This document shows positions 1-7,862 of a DNA stretch of 64,000 bases, in pieces; the first letter of the stretch is position 1; the number at the start of each line of letters is the position of its first letter. The translations under genes and the position numbers were made by a program. The notes under the pieces were generated by a model. It was given only the letters and a program-made list of their open reading frames with translations, did no database searches and was not told where the DNA came from. The stretch spans positions 1 through 64,000 of the forward strand of contig CAZAXF010000007.1 of assembly GCA_964489055.1 (NCBI GenBank). Direction: 5' to 3'. Source of the stretch: 66-474 sp964489055 (GTDB lineage Bacteria > Pseudomonadota > Gammaproteobacteria > Xanthomonadales > Rhodanobacteraceae).

Positions 1-59
1 TCGGGACTCGGGACTCGGGACTCGGGACTCGGGACTCGGGACTCGGGACTCGGGCCTCG
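1..59. repeat. Heptamer tandem repeat (CGGGACT)n at window edge
   Basis: About eight head-to-tail copies of the heptamer CGGGACT fill the first 59 bases, the last one degenerate (CGGGCCT). It may continue to the left of the window. Related GGGGACC/GGTCCCC arrays recur at 581-609, 770-796, 6868-6898, 15931-15958 and 16044-16075, so this is one member of a dispersed family rather than an isolated microsatellite. Confidence 0.9.
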
Positions 60-81
60 GGAGAGCACGGCCACCACAATC

Positions 82-200
82 GTCATTCCGGACGCCGCGC
101 AGCGGCGATCCGGAACCCAGCGCCTTTGCGTGATTTGACGAATCAGAGTCACTGGGTTCCGGGTTCCACCGCGATGAAGCTGCGGTGGCCCCGGAATGAC
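82..200. repeat. 119-bp inverted-repeat element (MITE/REP-like), copy 1
   Basis: The ends are perfect 10-bp inverted repeats (GTCATTCCGG and CCGGAATGAC), and an inner pair (GGAACCCAG and CTGGGTTCC) extends the dyad. A second copy with the same ends lies at 13951-14060 and a divergent one at 59842-59960. There is no coding capacity. It sits just upstream of rbfA and could form a large hairpin in the transcript. Confidence 0.8.
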
Positions 201-241
201 GACGTGGCAGGTTTCCAATCATCATTACAGTCAGGTCAACC

Positions 242-613
242 ATGCCAACCCGCTCCTTTCAACGCACCGACCGCCTGAACGCCGAACTCCGCCGCGAGGT
301 CGGCATGCTGGTGCACGCCGCGGTGCGCGACCACGCGCTGCCGCAGGCCAGCGTGGTGGACGTGGAAGCCAGCCGCGAACTGGATGTCGCCACGGTATGG
401 GTCACCGCCCTCGAGCCCGAGCGTTCGGCCGAAGTCGTCAAGGCACTGAAAGGGCTGGCGAAGGAATTCCGGCACGCGCTCGCGCATTCGATGCGGATGC
501 GGCGCGTGCCCGAGCTGCGCTTCAAGTACGACGAATCGGCAGAACGGGGCGAGCGGATCGAGCAACTCCTGCGGGAAGGCGGGGACCGGGGACCGGGGAC
601 TGGGGACCCGTAG
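242..613 (+). CDS. rbfA: Ribosome-binding factor A
   Basis: RbfA binds the 30S subunit and assists 16S rRNA 5'-end maturation and cold adaptation. The 123-residue product starts MPTRSFQRTDRLN and shows the usual RbfA pattern (RxDRLNAEL, VDVEASRELDVATVWV, LAHSMRMRRVPELRFKYDES). Length is normal. The last residues (GGDRGPGTGDP) are not RbfA-like: they are encoded by the GGGGACC repeat at 581-609, so the repeat supplies the C-terminus and stop. The gene is followed by truB, the common rbfA-truB order that normally comes after infB. The start is the first ATG that gives the family N-terminus. Confidence 0.95.
   Translation: MPTRSFQRTDRLNAELRREVGMLVHAAVRDHALPQASVVDVEASRELDVATVWVTALEPERSAEVVKALKGLAKEFRHALAHSMRMRRVPELRFKYDESAERGERIEQLLREGGDRGPGTGDP
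581..609. repeat. GGGGACC repeat array forming the rbfA C-terminus
   Basis: Four consecutive GGGGACC/GGGGACT units overlap the last codons of rbfA. The reverse-complement array (GGTCCCC) lies at 770-796 in the first codons of truB, so the two form a long inverted repeat flanking the rbfA-truB junction. Confidence 0.85.
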
Positions 614-732
614 GGCGTCGGCCTTGTGGAAGGTCTTCGAGTTCGTCGCTCGCACCCGATACCGGTCCAACCGTGCGCGATGGACGAGACCGTTGACGGT
701 ACACCCGCATTGAATGCCACCTCCAGGCAAGC

Positions 733-1749
733 GTGTCACAAGTGACCTCGGACATACACCACCGCCGGCCCCCGGTCCCCGGTCCCCGGTCCCGGGATGT
801 TTCCGGCCTCCTCCTCCTCGACAAGCCTTCCGGCATCTCCTCGAACCACGCGCTGCAACAGGCCAAGCGCCTGTTCGGCGCGCGCAAGGCCGGGCATACC
901 GGAAACCTGGATCCGCTGGCGACGGGCTTGCTGCCGGTCTGTTTCGGCGAGGCCACCAAGATCGCGGGTTACCTGCTGGGCGCGCGCAAGGCGTATGCGG
1001 CCGAGTGCCGCCTGGGCATCACCACCGATACCTGCGACAGCGATGGCACCGTGCTGGCCGAGCGGCCGGTACCGCTACTCGACGATGCGACGATCCGTGA
1101 AGCGCTGACGGCATTGACGGGCCGGATCACGCAGGTCCCGCCGGTGTATTCGGCGCTGAAGCAGGGCGGGGTGCCGCTCTACAAACGCGCCCGCCGCGGC
1201 GAGGCCGTGGAGGCGCCGCCGCGCGAGGTGGAGGTGCATCGCCTGGCCCTGACGGCTCGAAACGGTGACATCCTGCACCTGGATGTCGAATGCGGATCAG
1301 GCACTTACGTCCGAAGCCTCGTGCGGGATCTGGGCGAGGCGCTGGGCTGCGGCGCGCACCTGACCGCGCTGCGGCGGTTGTGGGTGGAGCCGTTCCGCGA
1401 GCCGCGCATGTACACGCTCGACGAACTGGCCGCGCTGGAGCAGCAGGGCGGTACCGGGGCACTGGCTGCCACCCTGCTGCCGATCGAGGCGGGACTGGCC
1501 AATTGGCCGGTACTGCAACTGGATGCACGCGACGCGAACGCCGTCGCGCATGGCCGCAGCGTTCGCACCGGTGCCGCCGCCGGTCGTTGCCGCGCTCACG
1601 GACCCTCGGGCCGCCTGCTTGCGATCGGCGAGGTCGACGCGCACGGCGTGTTCAAGGTGCGCCGCGGCTTCACCGCGGACGTCGCGGCAGTTGCCGGCAT
1701 CCCCGCGGCGGGTGGTGCCCGTCCCGCCGATGGCGGGACGCCGGAGTAG
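733..1749 (+). CDS. truB: tRNA pseudouridine(55) synthase TruB
   Basis: TruB isomerises U55 in the T-loop of tRNAs. The family core begins at about residue 24 (VSGLLLLDKPSGISSN), and the catalytic aspartate is D60 in GHTGNLDPLATGLL. The C-terminal half carries the PUA-like region. The N-terminus before residue 24 (RRPPVPGPRSRD) is encoded by the GGTCCCC repeat at 770-796 and is not family sequence. The GTG at 733 is used here; GTG at 742 is equally possible, and no good Shine-Dalgarno separates them. Total 338 aa, slightly long because of the repeat and an Ala/Gly/Pro-rich tail. Cotranscription with rbfA is likely. Confidence 0.93.
   Translation: MSQVTSDIHHRRPPVPGPRSRDVSGLLLLDKPSGISSNHALQQAKRLFGARKAGHTGNLDPLATGLLPVCFGEATKIAGYLLGARKAYAAECRLGITTDTCDSDGTVLAERPVPLLDDATIREALTALTGRITQVPPVYSALKQGGVPLYKRARRGEAVEAPPREVEVHRLALTARNGDILHLDVECGSGTYVRSLVRDLGEALGCGAHLTALRRLWVEPFREPRMYTLDELAALEQQGGTGALAATLLPIEAGLANWPVLQLDARDANAVAHGRSVRTGAAAGRCRAHGPSGRLLAIGEVDAHGVFKVRRGFTADVAAVAGIPAAGGARPADGGTPE
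770..796. repeat. GGTCCCC repeat array inside the truB 5' end
   Basis: Three to four GGTCCCC units encode PPVPGPRS near the TruB N-terminus. They are complementary to the GGGGACC array at 581-609. Confidence 0.85.
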
Positions 1750-1765
1750 CCGACGCGGCAGGGCG

Positions 1766-1975
1766 GACATCGTCCACGCTGTCGCATCGCGTCGTCGGTA
1801 GGGCGGGCAGTGCCCGCCTTGTCCCTTGCAGGACGTCGAACCCGCTGGATCTGCGGGGTGGACATCGTCCACGCTGTCGCATTGCGTCGTCGGTAGGGCG
1901 GGCAGTGCCCGCCTTGTCCCTTGCAGGATGTCGAACCCGCTGGATCTGTAGGGCGGACATCGTCCGCCGTTGATG
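1766..1975. repeat. 95-bp tandem repeat, 2.2 copies, with palindromic cores
   Basis: The segment beginning GACATCGTCC recurs at 1766, 1861 and 1956, an exact 95-bp period, with only a few substitutions between copies. Each unit contains the palindrome GCGGGCAGTGCCCGC. Related palindromes occur at 28540-28601 and 51466-51525. It fills the space between the convergent truB and the molybdenum hydroxylase gene, where it could act in termination or RNA stabilisation. Confidence 0.9.
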
Positions 1976-2024
1976 TCCGGGCACAAACGATCGGCACCCG
2001 GATCGCGGGAAAAGCACACCGGCG

Positions 2025-4265
2025 TCACAGCAGCCGCATCAACTCCGGCCAGATCGGAAGCTGGTGCAACCGCACCGTGGTGCCGGCGAAGATCGCGTTG
2101 GCGAGCGCAGGTGCCGCGGAAGGAAACCCCATGTCGTACGCCCCGGTGGGGGCTTCCTGCGACGGCGCCAGGATCACCTGTACCGCGTGCGGCATCTGGG
2201 CCATGGTCGCCAGCGGGTAGTCCTTGAACCCGTGCTGCGCGACGCGGCCGTCCTCTACGGTGATGCGTTGGCGCAACGCGGTGGAAAACCCGTCCAGCGT
2301 GGCGCCGACGAGTGCTGCACGCGCGCCCAGTGGATTGACCACGCGACCGAGGTCGGCGGCGCAGACCACGTTGTGGATCACCAAGCGGTTGCCGCGCATG
2401 GAGATTTCCACCGCGTGCGCGACGTAGCCGCCGAAGGTGAAGTGGCAGGCCAGCCCGAAGCCGTGTCCCAGCGGGTGCGGCTTGCCCCAGCCGATCGCGT
2501 CGGCCGCGAGCTTCAGCACCGCGGCGAGCCGGCCGGTGTCGAGCACCGGGCCACCGTGGCCGCGGTAGGGCAGCTTGCGCGGTTCGCCCAGCAGCGCGAG
2601 GCGGAACTTCAGGCTGTCCTGCTTCAGTTCGTGGGCAATCTCGTCGATGAAGCATTCGGTCGCGAACGCGTTGACCGCGTGCGAGCTGGCGCGGTAGCTG
2701 CCGCGCGGCAACGCCGAATCCAGCGCGAACCAGGCGTATTGCAGATTATCGACCAGGCCCGCGGGCAGGTCGTCCGGGTGCATCTCGGACAGCCACCAGC
2801 GCGAACGCGGCTCGCGGCCGGCCAGGCGCGAAGTGCTGGCGATGCGATGGCTCCAGCCCGTCAGCTTGCGGTGGCGATCGGCGCAGGCCTCGAGGCGGTG
2901 CAGTGAAAACGGCCGATATGTATCGTTGGCGAAGGCTTCCGCGCGCGTCCACATCAGCTTGACGGGGCGCCCGGCGGCCCTGGCCAGCATCACTGCCTCG
3001 GCCACGTAGTCGCTTTCCAGGTAGCGCCCGAAGCCGCCGCCCGCGCGCGGCAACTGCACGTCGATCTTGTCGGGCGGCAGGTGCGTCAGGCGCTGCACGA
3101 CCGCGAAGGCGGCGCGCGGATTCTGCAGCGGCGCGATCAGCACCGCGCCGTCGCTGTCGATCTTCACCAGCGCGTTGGGCGGTTCCAGGTGCGCGTGGGT
3201 GACGGTTGCGATGCGGTACTCGGCCTTGAAATGGTGGCGCGCGTGCTTGTCGGCATCGTCGAAGTCACCGTCGCTGCGGACCGCCTGGGTCGGCTCGCCA
3301 TCGAACAACCCATCCGCGGCTTTGGCAAGCGCGGCATCGTCCTGCGCTGCTTGCGGCCCGGGCTGCCACTGGATGTCCAGCGACGCCGCGGCCTCCAGCG
3401 CGGTCCAGGTATCGCGTGCCAGCACCGCGACGCCCGCGGACAGTTGCTGGGTGCCGGTGGCGCGGGCCGGGTCGGGCGGGGGAATCGTCAGCACCTTCTC
3501 GACGCCCTCGCGTTTCCGTGCGGCGCTGTCGTCAAGTTTCCCGAGCCTGCCACCCGGATACGGACAGCGCGTGACCACTGCCACCAGCGCGTCCCCGAAC
3601 CAGCGGTCGATGGCGTGGCGTTGCCGGCCGGTGACGATGTCGCGCGCATCGACGTCGCCCGCGTCCTGGCCGATCAGCGTGTATTGCGCGTCCGGCTTGG
3701 GACGCGGCGGCGTGGCCGGCGCCTGCAGCTTCGATGCGGCTTGCGCCAGGTCGCCATACCCCAGCTTGCGCCCGTCCGGGGCGATCACCTCGCCGCGCAC
3801 CGTGCGCAGCCCGGCAGGCGAGGTGTTCCATCTCGCGGCGGCGGCGCGCACCAGCAAGCCGCGCGCCGCGGCACCCACCGTGCGCAGGTCGTTCCACGCA
3901 GCCGGAATGCTGGTGCTGCCGGCCGCGACCTGGTGCCCGAGCGTCCAGTGCGCCTCGCCCTTGACGGCCGTGACGCCCAGCGCCAGCGGTTCGACCAGTA
4001 CGCGGTTCCAGTCCGCGTCCAGTTCCTCGGCCAGGATGCGCGCCTCGGCGGTGCGGATGCCCTGGCCGACTTCCGGATCACGCGCGCCGATCACGGTGCT
4101 GCCGTCGGGCTCGATGCGCACGTAAGCGTTCAGTCGCACCAGGCTGCGTCCGAGCAGTTCGTCCGGCGTCCAGGCGAGCGCGGGCAGGCCGACCACCAGC
4201 GCGCCGGTGGCGGTGCCGAATACCTTGAGAAAGCGCCGTCGCCCGGCGTCGTGGTCGCGCCTCAC
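2025..4265 (-). CDS. Molybdenum hydroxylase, molybdopterin-binding subunit (IorB-like, isoquinoline 1-oxidoreductase/aldehyde oxidase type)
   Basis: The 746-residue protein is the large subunit of a two-component xanthine-dehydrogenase-family enzyme that hydroxylates aldehydes or N-heterocycles using a molybdopterin cytosine dinucleotide cofactor. A twin-arginine signal (RRRFLKVFGTATGALVVGLPAL) starts near residue 9, which predicts Tat export to the periplasm. Family segments include VGQGIRTAEARILAEELDA and LPRAGGGFGRYLESDYV. The start is a GTG at 4265 that overlaps the TGA of the upstream small subunit, indicating translational coupling. No FAD subunit is present, so electrons probably go to a cytochrome or quinone. 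The substrate cannot be told from sequence. Confidence 0.85.
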   Translation of the reverse strand: MRRDHDAGRRRFLKVFGTATGALVVGLPALAWTPDELLGRSLVRLNAYVRIEPDGSTVIGARDPEVGQGIRTAEARILAEELDADWNRVLVEPLALGVTAVKGEAHWTLGHQVAAGSTSIPAAWNDLRTVGAAARGLLVRAAAARWNTSPAGLRTVRGEVIAPDGRKLGYGDLAQAASKLQAPATPPRPKPDAQYTLIGQDAGDVDARDIVTGRQRHAIDRWFGDALVAVVTRCPYPGGRLGKLDDSAARKREGVEKVLTIPPPDPARATGTQQLSAGVAVLARDTWTALEAAASLDIQWQPGPQAAQDDAALAKAADGLFDGEPTQAVRSDGDFDDADKHARHHFKAEYRIATVTHAHLEPPNALVKIDSDGAVLIAPLQNPRAAFAVVQRLTHLPPDKIDVQLPRAGGGFGRYLESDYVAEAVMLARAAGRPVKLMWTRAEAFANDTYRPFSLHRLEACADRHRKLTGWSHRIASTSRLAGREPRSRWWLSEMHPDDLPAGLVDNLQYAWFALDSALPRGSYRASSHAVNAFATECFIDEIAHELKQDSLKFRLALLGEPRKLPYRGHGGPVLDTGRLAAVLKLAADAIGWGKPHPLGHGFGLACHFTFGGYVAHAVEISMRGNRLVIHNVVCAADLGRVVNPLGARAALVGATLDGFSTALRQRITVEDGRVAQHGFKDYPLATMAQMPHAVQVILAPSQEAPTGAYDMGFPSAAPALANAIFAGTTVRLHQLPIWPELMRLL

Positions 4266-4786
4266 CGGGGCTTGCTCCGCATGGCCCTGGCGGCGCGATG
4301 GATCGCGCGGCGGATGCGCGGATAACTGCCACAGCGGCACAGGTTGCCGATGGCGTCGATGTCGGCGTCCGACGGTTTCGGCTTGCGCGTGATCAGGTCG
4401 ACCGCCGCCATGATCCAGCCGGGCTGGCAGTACCCGCACAGGATCGCATCCTCGACGATCCAGGCCTGCTGCACCGGATGCAGCACGCCATCGTCGCCGG
4501 CCAGGCCTTCCACGGTGACGATCTTCCTGTCCGCGACATCGTGCATCGTCAACGCGCAGGCTTGCGCGAGCCTGCCATCGACCAGCACGCTGCAGGCGCC
4601 GCAGGAGGTGTCGCCGCAGGCGTACTTGCAACCGGTCAGGCGCAGCACGTCGCGCAGGTACCACAGCAGCGGCAGGTCGGGGTCACCGGTGTGGCGGAAA
4701 TGCCGGCCGTTGATCGTGACGTCGATGCCCTTGCGCACCGGTCGCGGGACGATGGGCGTGGCGTGGGTCTGCGGAAGCTGGGGCAT
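4262..4786 (-). CDS. Molybdenum hydroxylase, 2x[2Fe-2S] subunit (IorA-like)
   Basis: This small 174-residue electron-transfer subunit is the partner of the downstream molybdopterin subunit. The plant-type [2Fe-2S] site is visible as C57/C62/C65 (CGDTSCGAC) with C77. The C-terminal cluster cysteines are in CGYCQPGW and CRCGSY. It has no signal peptide, so the folded pair is probably exported by the Tat signal on the large subunit. The stop overlaps the next gene by 4 bases. Confidence 0.9.
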   Translation of the reverse strand: MPQLPQTHATPIVPRPVRKGIDVTINGRHFRHTGDPDLPLLWYLRDVLRLTGCKYACGDTSCGACSVLVDGRLAQACALTMHDVADRKIVTVEGLAGDDGVLHPVQQAWIVEDAILCGYCQPGWIMAAVDLITRKPKPSDADIDAIGNLCRCGSYPRIRRAIHRAARAMRSKPR

Positions 4787-5060
4787 CGCCTGATTGTATG
4801 CGGTGCGCGCGCGATTTTGCCCTTCGTGCGCAGCGCGTTTCCCATGCCGTTAAGCATCCGGCATTCCTGATCAGCGCTGTGCCGCCATTCACCTTGTCCG
4901 GCGACTGGGCCGGCGTGATCCGGAAACGAACGGAGTGCCGGCACCTTGCATTCGCACGTCGTGCCGATGGGTGGCACCCACCCGGTTGCGTTTTGCCGGG
5001 CCAACGGCAACACTTGAGGGTCGATTCCGCGCCTGCAGCGCGCCACCCGCGACCCGTTCC

Positions 5061-7862
5061 GTGTCATCCAACACATTTGCGCCGCTTGCCCCCGACGCGC
5101 CGTGGGTGGTGTTGAAGTTCGGCGGTACCAGCGTGGCGACGGTCGAGCGCTGGCACACCATCCGGGAGCTGGCCGCGGCAAGGCGCGCGGAGGGCGCGCG
5201 CGTGCTGGTGGTGGTTTCGGCGCTCTCGGGCGTCACCGATGCCCTGAAGGCGCTGTGCACGTCCGGAGCCGAAGCGCGCGCGGCGTGCCTGGAGGAACTG
5301 GTGGCACGCCATCATGCGCTGGCAGCGGCGATGGGCCTGGCGCCGCCGGCCGACATGCAGCGCTGGATTGCGTCGTTGCAGGCGCGGGTGACCGGCGCGG
5401 GCGAATCCGGTGGTGGTGCCGATCCGTTGTGGCAGGCCGCCGTCCAGGCACACGGCGAGTTGCTGTCCAGTTCGCTGGGCGCGGCCTTCCTGACCGCCAA
5501 CGGACTGGCCACCGGCTGGCTGGACGCGCGTGAGGCGCTGGTGGTGCGCGACCTGCCGTTCCTCAATTCCCGCGCGCGGGCGCTTGCGGCGCAGGTCCAG
5601 GCCGAGCCCGACCCGGCGTTTGCCGCCCGGCTGGCCGCGCTGGGCGAGGTGTGCATCACCCAGGGTTTCATCGCGCGCAACGGCGCCGGGGAAACCGTGC
5701 TCCTGGGACGCGGCGGTTCGGATACCTCGGCCGCGTACTTTGGCGCGCTGCTGCGCGCGCAGCGCGTGGAAACCTGGACCGATGTCGCCGGCATGTTCAC
5801 CGCCGATCCGCGCCAGGTGCCGGGTGCGCGGCTGCTGCGCCGGCTGGATTTCGAGGAAGCCCAGGAAATCGCCACCACCGGCGCCAGGGTGCTGCACGCG
5901 CGCTGCATTTCGCCGTGCCGGCGCGCGCGTGTTCCGCTGTGGATCAAGGATACGCAGCGCCCGGCGCTGGAAGGCACCGTGATCGGCCCGCTGCCGCCCG
6001 AGGCCGCGCCCAGCATCAAGACCATCAGTTCCCGCCGTGGCATCACGCTGGTGTCGATGGAAACCTCGGGCATGTGGCAGCAGGTGGGGTTCCTGGCCGA
6101 CGTGTTCGCGCTGTTCAAGCAGCACGGCTTGTCGGTGGACCTGATCGGCTCGGCCGAAACCAACGTCACGGTATCGCTCGATCCGAGCGAAAACCTGCTC
6201 GATTCGGACGTCGTCGCGGCGCTGGCGGCCGACCTGGCCAGGGTGTGCCGGGTCAAGGTGATCGCCCCGTGCGCGGCGGTGACGCTGGTCGGGCGCGGCA
6301 TGCGCTCGATGCTGCATCGCCTGTCCGGCGTGCTGGCCGAGTTCGGGCGTGACAGCGTGCATCTGATCTCGCAATCGTCCAACAACCTCAACCTCACCTT
6401 CGTGGTCGACGAGGGCATGCTCGACGGCCTGTTGCCGCGCCTGCACGAGTTGCTCGTGCGCGCCGGCGCCCTGCGCACCGACGACGCCGAACTGTTCGGC
6501 CCGAGCTGGCAGGAGATCTATGGCACCGGCGTTGCGCGCGTGCACGCACCGTGGTGGATGGACGCCCGCGCAAGATTGCTCGAAGCCGCACAGGCAACGC
6601 CGCGCTACGTGTATCACCTTCCCACCATTCGTGAGCGCGCACGTGCGCTGAAGACCCTGCAATCCATCGACCGCATCTACTACGCCGTCAAGGCCAACGC
6701 CCACCCCGCGATCCTGCGCGCCATCGCGCAGGAAGGCCTCGGTCTCGAATGCGTGTCGCCGGGCGAACTGCAGGCCGTGCGCGCCGTTCCCGAAGCCGCC
6801 AACTGTCCGCTGCTCTTCACCCCCAACTTCGCCTCCCGGCACGACTACGAGGCAGCCGTGCAGCCATCCGGTCCCCGGTCCCCGGTCCCCGGTCCCGAAC
6901 CACTCACCCCCAACTTCGCCTCCCGACACGACTACGAGGCCGCATCGCCTTTCCCGAGTCCCGAGTCCCGAGAAACTCGCCGCTCCTGCGGCTCGCCCTC
7001 CGGGCCGTCGGCTTCGCCGACGTTCGCTCCGGCATCCTGCCTCCGCAGTCCGAGTCCCGGGATACTGACAACCCTCGACAACCTCCACCCCCTGCAACAC
7101 TGGCCCGAACTGTTCGCCGGCCAAGAGGTCGTGCTGCGGGTGGACCTGGGCCGTGGCATCGGCCACCACGACAAGGTGCGCACCGGCGGTGCGGCCAGCA
7201 AGTTCGGCCTGCCGCTGGAGCAACTGGATGCGTTCCTGGCGCTGGCGCGCGAGCACGACGTGCGCGTGGTGGCGCTGCACGCGCACCTCGGCTCGGGCGT
7301 GCTCGACGCCACGCACTGGGCGCGCGTATGCGGCCAGCTTGCGAGCCTCGCGGACCGGGTCGGCGGCGTGCGCAGCCTCAATCTCGGTGGCGGGCTGGGC
7401 GTGCCGGCGCACCCGGGCGAGGCGGAACTCGACCTTGCGCAGATGGACGCGGCACTGGCCGAGGCAAGACAGGCCTACCCGCACTACGAGTTGTGGCTGG
7501 AACCGGGCCGCTGGCTGGTCGCCGATGCCGGCGTGCTGCTGGCGCGCGTCACCCAGACCAAGCGCAAGGGGGCGTTGCATTACCTTGGCTGCGATGCCGG
7601 CATGCACGCGCTGATCCGCCCCGCGCTCTACGATGCATGGCACGAAGTCGTGAACCTCTCGCGTCTGGATGCGCCGGCCGACACGCTGTACCAGGTGGTC
7701 GGGCCGATCTGCGAATCGGGCGACGTGCTCGGTTCGGACCGGCGTCTGCCGGAAAGCAGCGAAGGAGACGTGGTGTTGATCGCCCAGGCCGGCGCCTACG
7801 GCGAAGCCATGTCGTCGCGATACAATCTGCGGCCACTGGCCGAATCGGTGGTGCTCGAATGA
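5061..7862 (+). CDS. lysA: Bifunctional aspartate kinase / diaminopimelate decarboxylase, with in-frame repeat insertion
   Basis: This fused enzyme catalyses the first step of the aspartate pathway and the last step of lysine synthesis. The kinase domain (about 1-500) opens with WVVLKFGGTSVA and carries two ACT-like regulatory segments near 330-480. The PLP decarboxylase domain follows, with the Schiff-base lysine K544 in IYYAVKANAHPA and CESGD near the C-terminus. Such fusions are typical of Xanthomonadales. The protein is 933 aa, about 65-70 longer than expected. Residues about 600-670, between HDYEAA and TLDNLHPLQHWPE, are a low-complexity Pro/Ser/Arg insertion encoded by repeats. The insertion falls in the barrel domain, and the frame stays open on both sides. 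The GTG start at 5061 matches the family N-terminus (SSNTFAPLAPDAPW). Its stop overlaps the murL start (ATGA). Confidence 0.93.
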   Translation: MSSNTFAPLAPDAPWVVLKFGGTSVATVERWHTIRELAAARRAEGARVLVVVSALSGVTDALKALCTSGAEARAACLEELVARHHALAAAMGLAPPADMQRWIASLQARVTGAGESGGGADPLWQAAVQAHGELLSSSLGAAFLTANGLATGWLDAREALVVRDLPFLNSRARALAAQVQAEPDPAFAARLAALGEVCITQGFIARNGAGETVLLGRGGSDTSAAYFGALLRAQRVETWTDVAGMFTADPRQVPGARLLRRLDFEEAQEIATTGARVLHARCISPCRRARVPLWIKDTQRPALEGTVIGPLPPEAAPSIKTISSRRGITLVSMETSGMWQQVGFLADVFALFKQHGLSVDLIGSAETNVTVSLDPSENLLDSDVVAALAADLARVCRVKVIAPCAAVTLVGRGMRSMLHRLSGVLAEFGRDSVHLISQSSNNLNLTFVVDEGMLDGLLPRLHELLVRAGALRTDDAELFGPSWQEIYGTGVARVHAPWWMDARARLLEAAQATPRYVYHLPTIRERARALKTLQSIDRIYYAVKANAHPAILRAIAQEGLGLECVSPGELQAVRAVPEAANCPLLFTPNFASRHDYEAAVQPSGPRSPVPGPEPLTPNFASRHDYEAASPFPSPESRETRRSCGSPSGPSASPTFAPASCLRSPSPGILTTLDNLHPLQHWPELFAGQEVVLRVDLGRGIGHHDKVRTGGAASKFGLPLEQLDAFLALAREHDVRVVALHAHLGSGVLDATHWARVCGQLASLADRVGGVRSLNLGGGLGVPAHPGEAELDLAQMDAALAEARQAYPHYELWLEPGRWLVADAGVLLARVTQTKRKGALHYLGCDAGMHALIRPALYDAWHEVVNLSRLDAPADTLYQVVGPICESGDVLGSDRRLPESSEGDVVLIAQAGAYGEAMSSRYNLRPLAESVVLE
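6817..7062. repeat. Repeat insertion in lysA with 37-bp flanking duplication
   Basis: A 37-bp segment (6817-6853) encoding TPNFASRHDYEA is repeated at 6904-6940 with one mismatch, offset by 87 bp (29 codons). Between the copies is a GGTCCCC array (6868-6898). After the second copy come a (CCCGAGT)n array (6953-6972) and another fragment at 7047-7062. The whole block is translated. Confidence 0.9.

Noticed and set aside
1..59. CRISPR-like array at the window start
   Set aside because: The 7-bp units are directly adjacent with no spacers, so this is a tandem repeat, not a CRISPR.
1766..1975. Second possible CRISPR or small RNA cluster
   Set aside because: Only 2.2 copies of a 95-bp unit with no unique spacers and no cas genes; better described as an amplified REP unit.
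4787..5060. Lysine riboswitch or T-box before lysC-lysA
   Set aside because: No conserved lysine-box pattern or T-box sequence could be seen. The 274-bp spacer shows nothing definite.
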